From an uncultured Planctomycetaceae bacterium (GTDB taxonomy: Bacteria; Planctomycetota; Planctomycetia; Planctomycetales; Planctomycetaceae): DNA of 36,428 nt. Positions 1 through 7,249 of this stretch are shown here, one piece after another; within the stretch, counting starts at the first letter, position 1; the number at the start of each line of letters is the position of its first letter. Where the stretch lies: assembly GCA_903858815.1 (NCBI GenBank), contig CAIOKE010000058.1, positions 1 to 36,428 of the forward strand, read 5' to 3'. Both the position numbers and the translations under genes were made by a program. The notes under the pieces were generated by a model. That model had not been told where the DNA came from. It worked only from the letters and a program-made list of their open reading frames with translations, and ran no database searches.

Positions 1-43
1 CACGAAAGGGTGGGATGTCTGTGTGTATTTGGGCGAGCAGTTT

Positions 44-205
44 TCAGTGATCAGTGAGGCGGGGTTGTGTTTGGGAGGGCGAGGCTCCTGCCGAGCCGCA
101 GGTGGTGTTGCGGTACGGGGGGTGTTACCGAGCTGGTGCTCGGTGGTCCCGGGTGGGCTGTGGGCGGGCCGTTAGTGGAAGCTGACGGGTGCGGGTGGTG
201 TCTTT
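44..205. repeat. Composite intergenic repeat, copy 1
   Basis: This non-coding stretch has three parts in a row. Two heptamers TCAGTGA lie at 44-57. Module A (71-100) contains a hairpin GGCTC-CTGCC-GAGCC. Module B (121-153) contains a perfect 7-bp hairpin ACCGAGC-TGGT-GCTCGGT followed by GGTCCCGGG. The same order and spacing recur at 3505-3688, and the similarity continues through the GC-rich tail to about 205. One frame of module A reads WEGEAPAEP. I see no gene in positions 1-277. The first bases, CACGAAAGG, resemble the CACGAAA-type repeat at 3692-3725, so another repeat may be cut by the left edge. Confidence 0.8.
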
Positions 206-261
206 TGGGGTGAGGGCAGAGCAGGGGAGTTGTTGCTGGATTTCAGTTTTCAGTGGGTGCC

Positions 262-273
262 GGGGGGGGGGGG
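262..273. repeat. 12-G homopolymer tract before a start codon
   Basis: Twelve consecutive G residues end 4 bases before the ATG at 278. The tract occupies the place where the ribosome binding site of the first sulfatase should be. A TCAGTTT-TCAGTGG heptamer pair (242-255) lies directly in front of it. Such tracts are prone to slippage and also to sequencing error. Confidence 0.85.
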
Positions 274-277
274 ACTG

Positions 278-1738
278 ATGCACGTTGTGTGGCGGTTGGT
301 TGTTCTGCTGGTGGTATCGGTGTGTATCGGTCGGTTGGTAGCTGCTGAGTCGGCTGATGTGCGGCCGAATGTGCTGTTTATTATGGCGGACGATTATCGT
401 CCTGAGCTGGGGGCTTATGGTTCTGCGGCATTGACGCCGCATCTGGATCGTCTGGCCGCATCAGCGCGATTGTTTCGGCGTGCGTACTGTCAGCAGGCGG
501 TGTGTAATCCGTCGCGTTCTTCGCTGCTGACGGGGCGTCGTCCGGATTCGCTGCAGATCTGGAACAACAGTGTGCATTTTCGTGAGCGGAATCCGGATGT
601 GATGACGTTGCCACTGTGGTTTCGTCGCCACGGCTATCAGACTCGTTGTGCCGGCAAGATCTTTCACAACTGGCACACGAAAATCCATGGTGATCCGGTT
701 TCCTGGAGTGCTCCGGAGTTTCTGCATTTCGCCAATCACGGTGATGATTTGGCGCGGGTAGTGGGTGAGTTGCCGCCGAATCGTGCTGTGACGACGAAGG
801 GCTTTGGGTATGCGGGGCCGGGCATCTGTGAATGTCGTGACGTACCGGACGAGGCGTATTATGACGGGCGAGTGGCGGCAGAGGCGGTGCGTCTGCTGGG
901 TGAATTCGGGGATCAGCCATTTTTTCTGGCGGTAGGTTTCTGGAAGCCTCATGCGCAGTTCAACGCGCCGCAGAAGTACTGGGATCTGTATCAGCGGGAT
1001 GAGCTGCCGGTGCTGGATGGTCGTCGTCCGGAAGGGGCAGTGGAGGCGGCGTTTCATGAGAGCACTGAGGTGCTGGGTCCTGTGGCTCAGCAGAAGGTTC
1101 CTTCAGCAGCGCAGGCTGCGGAAATGCGTCATGGCTATTTTGCGAATATCAGCTACCTGGATGCTCAGGTGGGGAAAGTTCTGGGGGCACTGGAATCGAG
1201 TGGTCTGGCAGATCGCACGATCGTGGTGTTTCTGAGTGATCATGGTTATCAGGTGGGTGAGCATGGTTTGTGGGGCAAGACCTCGAACTTCGAATATGAT
1301 GCTCGAGTGCCACTATTGATTCGCAGTCCGGTTCAGCAGTCGGGTCCGGGAGAGACGAGCAGTCTGGTGGAGCTGATTGATGTGTTTCCGACTTTGGCAG
1401 AGTTGTGTGGTCTGCCGCAGCCAGCGGGTCTGGAGGGTGTCAGTCTGGTACCGGTTCTGCGGGACGGTGGCATGCGTGTGAAGGCAGCAGCTCGAACCCA
1501 GCATCCTCGCCCGGCCTACTACGATCGAACTCCTGCGGGTGAGCCGCAGCTGATGGGGTATAGTGTGCGGACTGAGTCAGCGCGGTACACGGAGTGGCGG
1601 GACTGGAAAACGGGAGTGGTGCAGGGTCGCGAGTTGTATCTGGAATCTGACGAGCCCGGGGAGCTGCGGAACGTGGCGGGTGACGTGGCTGCAGCGGATG
1701 TGCTGCGTGAGTGTGAGCGACTGTTGCGGCAGGACTGA
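278..1738 (+). CDS. Sulfatase, iduronate-2-sulfatase-like
   Basis: This is an exported type I sulfatase of 486 residues, expected to hydrolyse sulfate esters on a glycan or small organic sulfate in the periplasm. The ATG at 278 is chosen because it opens a clear signal peptide (residues 1-23, ending VAA), whereas the frame upstream gives an unlikely leader. The metal-binding pair D38-D39 follows PNVLFIMA. The maturation motif C76-N-P-S-R is followed by SSLLTGRRP, so Cys76 would become formylglycine. A later SDHGYQVGEHGLWGK block is typical of the iduronate-2-sulfatase/choline-sulfatase branch. It is 91 bp upstream of a close paralogue in the same direction, probably co-transcribed. The usual Shine-Dalgarno position is occupied by a 12-G run. 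Substrate cannot be read from the sequence. Confidence 0.93.
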   Translation: MHVVWRLVVLLVVSVCIGRLVAAESADVRPNVLFIMADDYRPELGAYGSAALTPHLDRLAASARLFRRAYCQQAVCNPSRSSLLTGRRPDSLQIWNNSVHFRERNPDVMTLPLWFRRHGYQTRCAGKIFHNWHTKIHGDPVSWSAPEFLHFANHGDDLARVVGELPPNRAVTTKGFGYAGPGICECRDVPDEAYYDGRVAAEAVRLLGEFGDQPFFLAVGFWKPHAQFNAPQKYWDLYQRDELPVLDGRRPEGAVEAAFHESTEVLGPVAQQKVPSAAQAAEMRHGYFANISYLDAQVGKVLGALESSGLADRTIVVFLSDHGYQVGEHGLWGKTSNFEYDARVPLLIRSPVQQSGPGETSSLVELIDVFPTLAELCGLPQPAGLEGVSLVPVLRDGGMRVKAAARTQHPRPAYYDRTPAGEPQLMGYSVRTESARYTEWRDWKTGVVQGRELYLESDEPGELRNVAGDVAAADVLRECERLLRQD

Positions 1739-1829
1739 AGGGCTGAGATCAGCAGGTCAGGGAAAAGCAATCAAAATCCGGACGGTTTGACAGAATACTA
1801 TGGAACAGTGGTTGTGAAGGGGTGGAGCG

Positions 1830-3500
1830 ATGGGACGAATCGTGCAGTTTCTGGTGTTTGTGGTGTTGCTGGCCGGTGAGGTGGGTTTGGGTGCGGGTGA
1901 GTCGACTGCTGTGGTGGCTCAGTCGCGTCCGAACGTGTTGTTGATCTGTGTGGACGATCTGAAGCCGTTGCTGGGCTGTTATGGTGATTCGCTGGCGAAG
2001 ACTCCGAATCTGGACCGTCTGGCGGCGGGTGGTGTGCGGTTTGAGCGTGCCTATTGCAATCAGGCGGTTTGTTCTCCTTCGCGTAACGCGTTGCTGACGG
2101 GACTGCGTCCGCAGACTCTGGGGATTTATGACCTTGGTACAAATTTCCGGGTGGGTCGACCGGAGGCGATTACGCTGGGCCAGCATTTTCGTGCTCAGGG
2201 GTATTACGCGGAGAGTCTGGGGAAGATTTTTCATGTGGGGCATGGGAATGGAGATGATGCGCGTTCGTGGGATGTGGAGTCATGGAAGGCGAAGGTCAGT
2301 CAGTATGCGGTGGCGGAGCATGGATCTACGGGTACTGAGACGAAGGGTGTGGCGTATGAGTCAGCGGATGTGCCTGACAATCAGTATGCGGATGGTCAGA
2401 CAGCGGATGAGGCGATTGTGCGATTGAGGGCTGCGCGTGAGCGGGGGACTCCGTTTTTTCTGGCAGTGGGATTTCTGAAGCCGCATCTGCCGTTTGTGGC
2501 ACCGCAGAAGTACTGGGATCTGCATGATCGTGAGAAGTTTGTGCCGGCGGGTCTGCAGACACCACCTGCGGGAGCTCCGCAGTGGGCTCCGCAGTTTGGC
2601 GGTGAGTTGCGGAATTATCGTGATCTGCCGAAGCAGGGGCGGTTATCGGACGATCTGCAGCGAACATTGATCCATGGTTATTATGCGGCGGCCAGTTATA
2701 TGGACGCGCAGGCAGGTCGAGTGCTGGATGAGCTGCAGCGACTGGGTCTGCGTGACAACACGATTGTGGTCCTGTGGGGTGACCATGGCTGGCATCTGGG
2801 TGATCATGGGATGTGGTGCAAGCACACGAACTATGAGCAGGCGGCAAGGATCCCTCTGATTGTGTCGATGCCGGGTGCCAAAGCGGGTGTCAGCAGTGCG
2901 GCGTTCATTGAGGCGGTGGATGTGTATCCGACGTTATCTGAGCTGGCGGGACTGCCGCAGCCGACGGGGCTGGACGGTCGAAGTTTTGCAAAGCTGTTAT
3001 CGGATCCGGCATCACAGCATCGAGATCATGTGATTCATGTGTATCCGCGAACGGCTGAGGGGCGTGGCAGTCTGCTGGGTCGGGCGATTCGCACGGAGCG
3101 TTATCGTCTGGTGGAGTGGAAGCCTGCGGGTGGTGCGGCAGCGGAGGCGGAGTATGAGTTGTATGATTATGCAGCTGACCCGCAGGAGTCGGTGAATCTG
3201 GCGGGGACTCAGCCGGAGACTGTGCGTGCACTGCAGAAGCTGCTGGCCGGTCATCCTGAAGCGCGGCCGCAGGTGCGGGCCGGGGATTCCGGTCAGCCGT
3301 CGGCCGCGACCGGCAAGCAGGACCGTGATGCGATGTTTGCGCGGCGTGATCGGGATGGTGACGGCAAGCTGTCTCGAGCGGAGTTTCTGGAGGGTCAGTC
3401 GGATCCTGCGAAGGCACCGGGTCGATTTGTGAAGTTTGATGTGAACAAGGATGGTGTTCTGAGTCGGAATGAATTTGTGACAAGTGGGGGGAGGGAATAG
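1830..3500 (+). CDS. Sulfatase with C-terminal EF-hand pair
   Basis: This is a second iduronate-2-sulfatase-like enzyme of 556 residues, closely similar to its upstream neighbour: both share FFLAVGF-KPH, APQKYWDL and GLPQP blocks. The signal peptide spans about residues 1-24. Metal ligands D42-D43 and the formylglycine motif C81-S-P-S-R are intact. After the sulfatase domain, a linker rich in Gly, Ser and Ala leads to two canonical EF-hand loops. These are at 507-519 (DRDGDGKLSRAEF) and 537-549 (DVNKDGVLSRNEF), and both have all calcium-coordinating positions. The first sulfatase has no such tail. The EF-hands may stabilise the enzyme with Ca2+ or mediate attachment; this is inference. A purine-rich GGGGTGGAGCG precedes the ATG at 1830. 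Confidence 0.93.
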   Translation: MGRIVQFLVFVVLLAGEVGLGAGESTAVVAQSRPNVLLICVDDLKPLLGCYGDSLAKTPNLDRLAAGGVRFERAYCNQAVCSPSRNALLTGLRPQTLGIYDLGTNFRVGRPEAITLGQHFRAQGYYAESLGKIFHVGHGNGDDARSWDVESWKAKVSQYAVAEHGSTGTETKGVAYESADVPDNQYADGQTADEAIVRLRAARERGTPFFLAVGFLKPHLPFVAPQKYWDLHDREKFVPAGLQTPPAGAPQWAPQFGGELRNYRDLPKQGRLSDDLQRTLIHGYYAAASYMDAQAGRVLDELQRLGLRDNTIVVLWGDHGWHLGDHGMWCKHTNYEQAARIPLIVSMPGAKAGVSSAAFIEAVDVYPTLSELAGLPQPTGLDGRSFAKLLSDPASQHRDHVIHVYPRTAEGRGSLLGRAIRTERYRLVEWKPAGGAAAEAEYELYDYAADPQESVNLAGTQPETVRALQKLLAGHPEARPQVRAGDSGQPSAATGKQDRDAMFARRDRDGDGKLSRAEFLEGQSDPAKAPGRFVKFDVNKDGVLSRNEFVTSGGRE

Positions 3501-3504
3501 GGGG

Positions 3505-3688
3505 CAGTGATCAGTTGTCAGTTGTCAGTGGGGCAGGGTTGCCCTTGGGAGGGCGAGGCTCCTGCCGAGCCGCAGGGTGCTGTTGCGGCGGGGGTGGTGG
3601 TCAGGGGGTGTTACCGAGCTGGTGCTCGGTGGTCCCGGGCGGGCTGGGGCGGGCCGTCGGTGTCAGCCGTCGGGTGTTGTTTGGGTGA
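3505..3688. repeat. Composite intergenic repeat, copy 2
   Basis: This is a second near-complete copy of the repeat at 44-205, in the same orientation. It has heptamers at 3511-3531 (TCAGTTG, TCAGTTG, TCAGTGG), module A at 3545-3574, and module B with the ACCGAGC-TGGT-GCTCGGT hairpin at 3607-3639. A GC-rich tail follows. It separates the second sulfatase from the third. Modules A and B are essentially identical to those of copy 1, while the linkers between them differ, suggesting that the hairpin modules are what is conserved. Confidence 0.85.
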
Positions 3689-3691
3689 TGC

Positions 3692-3725
3692 TTTTTTGAA
3701 CCACGAAAGACACGAAACGAAAGAC
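3692..3725. repeat. CACGAAA-type dispersed repeat
   Basis: A T-run followed by GAACCACGAAAGACACGAAA and a further CGAAAGAC. This resembles a short intergenic element that I recall from many unrelated bacteria with expanded intergenic repeats. It abuts copy 2 of the composite repeat and precedes the third sulfatase. Confidence 0.6.
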
Positions 3726-3784
3726 GCTGGACGACAGTTTGATTGTGACAGGCTGAGGTGGGCGGTTGGAGGGAGGGGGGAGTG

Positions 3785-5278
3785 ATGCGGGATATGTTTT
3801 TGTGTGGGTTGTTTGCGTTGTGTGTTGAGTTGGGGGTGGTGGTGGACGTGTGTTTGGCGGGTGCCGAGCGGCCGAACATTATTCTGTTTCTGGCGGACGA
3901 TCTGGGTTGGGGTGATCTGGGGTGTTACGGTCATCCTGTGATTCGGACTCCGCATCTGGATACGTTTGCTGGTCAGGGTCTGCGACTGACATCGTGTTAT
4001 GCGGCGAGTGCTGTATGCAGTCCGTCGCGTTCAGCGCTGCTGACCGGCAGGACTCCGCATCGCAACGGTGTATACACGTGGATCGCTGAGGGTGCTCCGG
4101 TGCATCTGCGGACGACTGAGCGGACCTTACCGACTTTGCTGCGTGCGGCGGGTTACGGCACCTGTCACACGGGAAAGTGGCATCTGAACGGGCTGTTCAA
4201 TCAGGCGGATCAGCCGCAGCCGGATGCTCATGGATATGACTGGTGGATGGCGACTCAGAACAACGCGGCTCCCAGTCATCACAACCCGGTGAACTTTGTG
4301 AGGAACGGTGTACCGGTGGGTCCATTGGAGGGTTATTCGGCGTTATTGACGGTGGATGAGGCGGTGCGGTGGCTGCGGTCTGAGCGTGATCGGAGTCGTC
4401 CATTTTTCCTGACTGTGTGGACTCATGAACCGCATTATCCGATCGCTGCTGCTGCGGAATATCAGGCATTGTATCCGGAGCTGCCGGATGTGGTGCAGCG
4501 TGAGCATCACGCCAACGTGACTCAGCTGGACGCGGCGTTCGGGCGATTGATGCAGGAGCTGGACGCTGAGCAGCTGACGAGTGAAACGCTGGTTGTGTTT
4601 ACGTCGGACAATGGTCCGGAGGGCGATGGTGTGACGTCACCGGGTCGAGGATCGACGGGTGGTCTGCGTGGTCGCAAGCGGCACTTGTACGAGGGTGGGA
4701 TTCGCGTGCCGGGTCTGGTTCGCTGGCCTGGGAAGGTGGCGGCTGGTGCGGTCTGTGATGTACCGATCATTGGCAGTGATGTATTTCCGACGCTGCTGGC
4801 GGCGGCGGGAGTGAGTGTGCCGAGTGAGCGGGTGCTGGACGGCGTGAATGTGCTGCCGGTGCTGACGGGGCAGGCAGCTGCCGTGGAGCGGGAGCGTCCG
4901 TTATACTGGCGTCTGCTGATGGCTCCGCAGATGAAGTCAGCGCTGCGTGACGGAGACTGGAAGCTGCTGGCTGATGAGCGACTGGAGCGGATGGAACTTT
5001 ATAATCTGCGTATGGACGAGCATGAGACGACGGATCTGCGGGAGCGTGAGCCGGAGAAGTTTGAGCAGTTGCGTTCGCGATTGATTGCGCTGACTGCGGA
5101 GATTGATGCGGAGGGTCCGGACTGGTGGAAGACGCTCAGTCCGAATGGTGGCGGTGTTGTGCGGGATGAAAAGCAGAAGAACAAGCAGAAGAAACAGCAG
5201 TCGGGAGTGAAGCAGGGGCAGCGTCAGCAGGTGTCGCCGTCGGGTGGTCGTAAGGCAGAGCAGCAGGAGCAGCAGTGA
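3785..5278 (+). CDS. Sulfatase, arylsulfatase A-like
   Basis: This is an exported sulfatase of 497 residues, from a different branch to the first two. It begins with a signal peptide (about residues 1-27, ending LAGA). The motif [20 protein letters not shown] gives metal ligands D38-D39, and C78-S-P-S-R followed by [11 protein letters not shown] is the formylglycine site. The start at ATG 3785 is favoured over upstream codons because it follows GGAGGGAGGGGGGAGTG and opens the signal peptide. The central TGKWHLNG and TSDNGPEG blocks are typical of arylsulfatase A-type enzymes. The last ~35 residues are a Lys/Gln-rich, low-complexity tail of unknown role. Its stop codon overlaps the start of the next gene by one base, so the two are probably translated together. 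Confidence 0.93.
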   Translation: MRDMFLCGLFALCVELGVVVDVCLAGAERPNIILFLADDLGWGDLGCYGHPVIRTPHLDTFAGQGLRLTSCYAASAVCSPSRSALLTGRTPHRNGVYTWIAEGAPVHLRTTERTLPTLLRAAGYGTCHTGKWHLNGLFNQADQPQPDAHGYDWWMATQNNAAPSHHNPVNFVRNGVPVGPLEGYSALLTVDEAVRWLRSERDRSRPFFLTVWTHEPHYPIAAAAEYQALYPELPDVVQREHHANVTQLDAAFGRLMQELDAEQLTSETLVVFTSDNGPEGDGVTSPGRGSTGGLRGRKRHLYEGGIRVPGLVRWPGKVAAGAVCDVPIIGSDVFPTLLAAAGVSVPSERVLDGVNVLPVLTGQAAAVERERPLYWRLLMAPQMKSALRDGDWKLLADERLERMELYNLRMDEHETTDLREREPEKFEQLRSRLIALTAEIDAEGPDWWKTLSPNGGGVVRDEKQKNKQKKQQSGVKQGQRQQVSPSGGRKAEQQEQQ

Positions 5279-6624
5279 TGGGGAGTCTGTTGAGTTATCG
5301 CATGTTTGTGGTTGTGTTGTTGCTCTGGTCTGCCGGGTGTTTTTCGGTACAGGCGCAGCAGTCGCCTTATGCTGAGTATCCGGAGGCAAAGGCTCCGTAT
5401 TATCGAGTGCGTTACGAGGTATCTGCGGAGCCTGATGGGTTGATTTTTCCGGTGAATTACGCGCTCTGGGTGCCTCCGGGTGTCTCGCGGCTGCGAGGTG
5501 TGGTGGTGCACCAGCATGGTTGTGGGGAGGGTTCGTGTCGATCGGGTTTGACGGGAGCGTGGGATCTGCACTGGCAGGCGCTGGCAAAGGCTCATGATTG
5601 TGCCTTGTTGTCACCGGCTTATGAGCAGCCGGAGGGTGCGGACTGTCAGCGGTGGTGTGATCCACGAAATGGTTCGGCTGCTGCCTTTTTGCGGGCGCTG
5701 CGTGATCTGGGGGCGGCGAGTGGTCATCCGGAGCTATCGGAGGTTCCGTGGGCCTTATGGGGTCACAGTGGTGGTGGTCACTGGGCTGGGGGGATGGTGT
5801 TGTTATATCCGGAGCGAGTTGCGGCTGCGTGGCTGCGTTCGGGAGTTCCGTTGCTGGAGGCGGATCCTGGTCGAGTGGGCGTGCGGGCTCATCAGCTTTC
5901 GGAAGGTGCTTTGCAGGTGCCGTTGATGTGTAATCTGGGGACGCAGGAGGGCGTCACTGTGAAGGACGGTCGTTTTGCCGGTGTGTGGCCGGCGAATGAG
6001 ACATTTTTTCGGGCGGTACGTGGCCGGGGCGGTCTGATTGCGGTGGCGGTTGATCCGTTGTCGAGTCATGACTGCGGTAATCAGCGATATCTGGCGATTC
6101 CGTGGCTGGATGACTGTCTGCGGCAACGATTGCCGTCTGCTGGTGAGGCGGGTGTCGGGCTGCGGTCACTGGAGTCCGCAGCAGCGTGGTTGGCTCCTGT
6201 CTCTGGTGGTACGGCGGTGGTGGCCGAGGGTTTTCCAGGGAACGTTCGGGAGCTGGGCTGGTTACCGAGTGAGCAGACTGCACGGCGCTGGGAGCAGTAT
6301 GTGCGGGACACGAAGGTGGAGGATGCCACCGCAGCACCTCAGCCGGTCAATCTGCGGGTGCGTGGGAACGAGCTGACGTGGGAATGCGAAGCGGATCTGG
6401 AAAGTGGTCTGGCGGGATTTGTGATTGAGCGGGATGGTCAGGAGCTGGTACGGCTTCCGGAGCAGGGGAAGAATCCCTTTGGTCGGGTGTTGTTTCAGAA
6501 TCTGCAGTACAGTGATACTCCGACGATGCCCCTGGTACCGATGCGTTACGTGGATCGTACGGCTGAGGTGGGGCGTCGTTATGAGTACCGTGTGCGGGCG
6601 GTGAATACGGCAGAGCGGATTTAG
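5278..6624 (+). CDS. Secreted alpha/beta hydrolase with Fn3-like tail
   Basis: This predicted exported hydrolase of 448 residues is likely an esterase. The N-terminus is hydrophobic. Signal peptidase I could cut after VQA (residue 26), or S-A-G-C21 could act as a lipobox. An HQHGCGEG block near residue 78 resembles an oxyanion-hole loop, and GHSGGG at 162-167 is the nucleophile elbow with Ser164. About residues 345-448 look like an Fn3-like beta domain ([15 protein letters not shown], then VIERDGQEL and YEYRVRAVN). The ATG at 5278 shares one base with the stop codon of the preceding sulfatase. A GTG at 5275 is possible but less likely. The context suggests it removes ester groups from the same sulfated substrate, but this is inference. 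Its TAG stop runs directly into a heptamer repeat array. Confidence 0.85.
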   Translation: MGSLLSYRMFVVVLLLWSAGCFSVQAQQSPYAEYPEAKAPYYRVRYEVSAEPDGLIFPVNYALWVPPGVSRLRGVVVHQHGCGEGSCRSGLTGAWDLHWQALAKAHDCALLSPAYEQPEGADCQRWCDPRNGSAAAFLRALRDLGAASGHPELSEVPWALWGHSGGGHWAGGMVLLYPERVAAAWLRSGVPLLEADPGRVGVRAHQLSEGALQVPLMCNLGTQEGVTVKDGRFAGVWPANETFFRAVRGRGGLIAVAVDPLSSHDCGNQRYLAIPWLDDCLRQRLPSAGEAGVGLRSLESAAAWLAPVSGGTAVVAEGFPGNVRELGWLPSEQTARRWEQYVRDTKVEDATAAPQPVNLRVRGNELTWECEADLESGLAGFVIERDGQELVRLPEQGKNPFGRVLFQNLQYSDTPTMPLVPMRYVDRTAEVGRRYEYRVRAVNTAERI

Positions 6625-6704
6625 TAATCAGTAATCAGTGGTCAGTAATCAGTGGTCAGTAATCAGTTTTCAGTAATCAGTTTTCAGTTTTCAGTAATCA
6701 GTTT
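6621..6704. repeat. Heptamer tandem repeat array TCAGTNN
   Basis: Eleven perfect TCAGTNN heptamers run without interruption from 6628 to 6704, after one imperfect unit (TTAGTAA) that includes the stop codon of the hydrolase gene. The two variable bases are only ever AA, GG or TT here. The same heptamer, with GA, TG, TT or GG endings, occurs in short runs at 44-57, 242-255 and 3511-3531. Confidence 0.95.
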
Positions 6705-6725
6705 TCATCGCGCGAGAAGTTCGTT

Positions 6726-6756
6726 TTGGGAGGGTGAGGCTGCTGTCGAACCGAAG
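6726..6756. repeat. Degenerate module A of the composite repeat
   Basis: The sequence TTGGGAGGGTGAGGCTGCTG and its continuation to 6756 match module A at 71-100 and 3545-3574, with several substitutions that weaken the hairpin. Module B is absent. The rest of 6757-7210 shows no gene I can support: two open frames of about 70 codons there have no recognisable content. Confidence 0.6.
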
Positions 6757-7210
6757 GTCGCTGCTGCCTGATGGGCGTTCGGTTCAATGGGGGGCTGGCG
6801 GGTATTTCCATGGTGATTAATCGTTCTTTCTATGGAAGCACTTGGACGTGGACTGAGAGTGGCCGGTTTGTGGTCAGTTGCCTTGCGGGGTTGCGGGATG
6901 GTGGCATATTGTGTGCGCGGGAGAGGCTGGTCGAGGTGCAGTCATCAAGTGCGTGTTCCCTGGGAGCTTATTGGTCTGATACATAGGGCGTAGTGATGCC
7001 GTTCGCGTGCAGCCGGAGTTCGCGTGAGCACACAGCCTTGTCCATCTTTTCTACCAACAAGCCGCGTGTTCGCGGGCAGAAACATCTGTCGTCTGCTATG
7101 GTTCTGCGGTGGTGATCTTGATTCTTCTGATGAAACAGATGCAGGCACTGATGGACTGCAACTTATCAGTGTGCATGTGATTTCGGTTTGGTCCAGTTTT
7201 TGGACAGTTT

Positions 7211-7231
7211 GTCGGGTGTCGGGTGTCGGGG
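7211..7231. repeat. Triple heptamer GTCGGGT
   Basis: Three tandem heptamers, GTCGGGT twice and then GTCGGGG, lie 18 bp upstream of the ATG at 7250, immediately before its ribosome binding site. Confidence 0.8.
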
Positions 7232-7249
7232 CAGACGGAGGGGTTTGAA

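Noticed and set aside
71-100. WEGEAPAEP-coding frame as a small protein
   Set aside because: The conserved feature is the hairpin DNA; the frame is not kept open in a consistent way between copies and has no start site.
6621-6704. Possible CRISPR array
   Set aside because: The units are seven bases with no spacers, which is a simple tandem repeat.
6771-7248. Two short + strand open frames of about 70 codons
   Set aside because: Neither has a good ribosome binding site, hydrophobic pattern or motif, and they lie in repeat-rich intergenic DNA.
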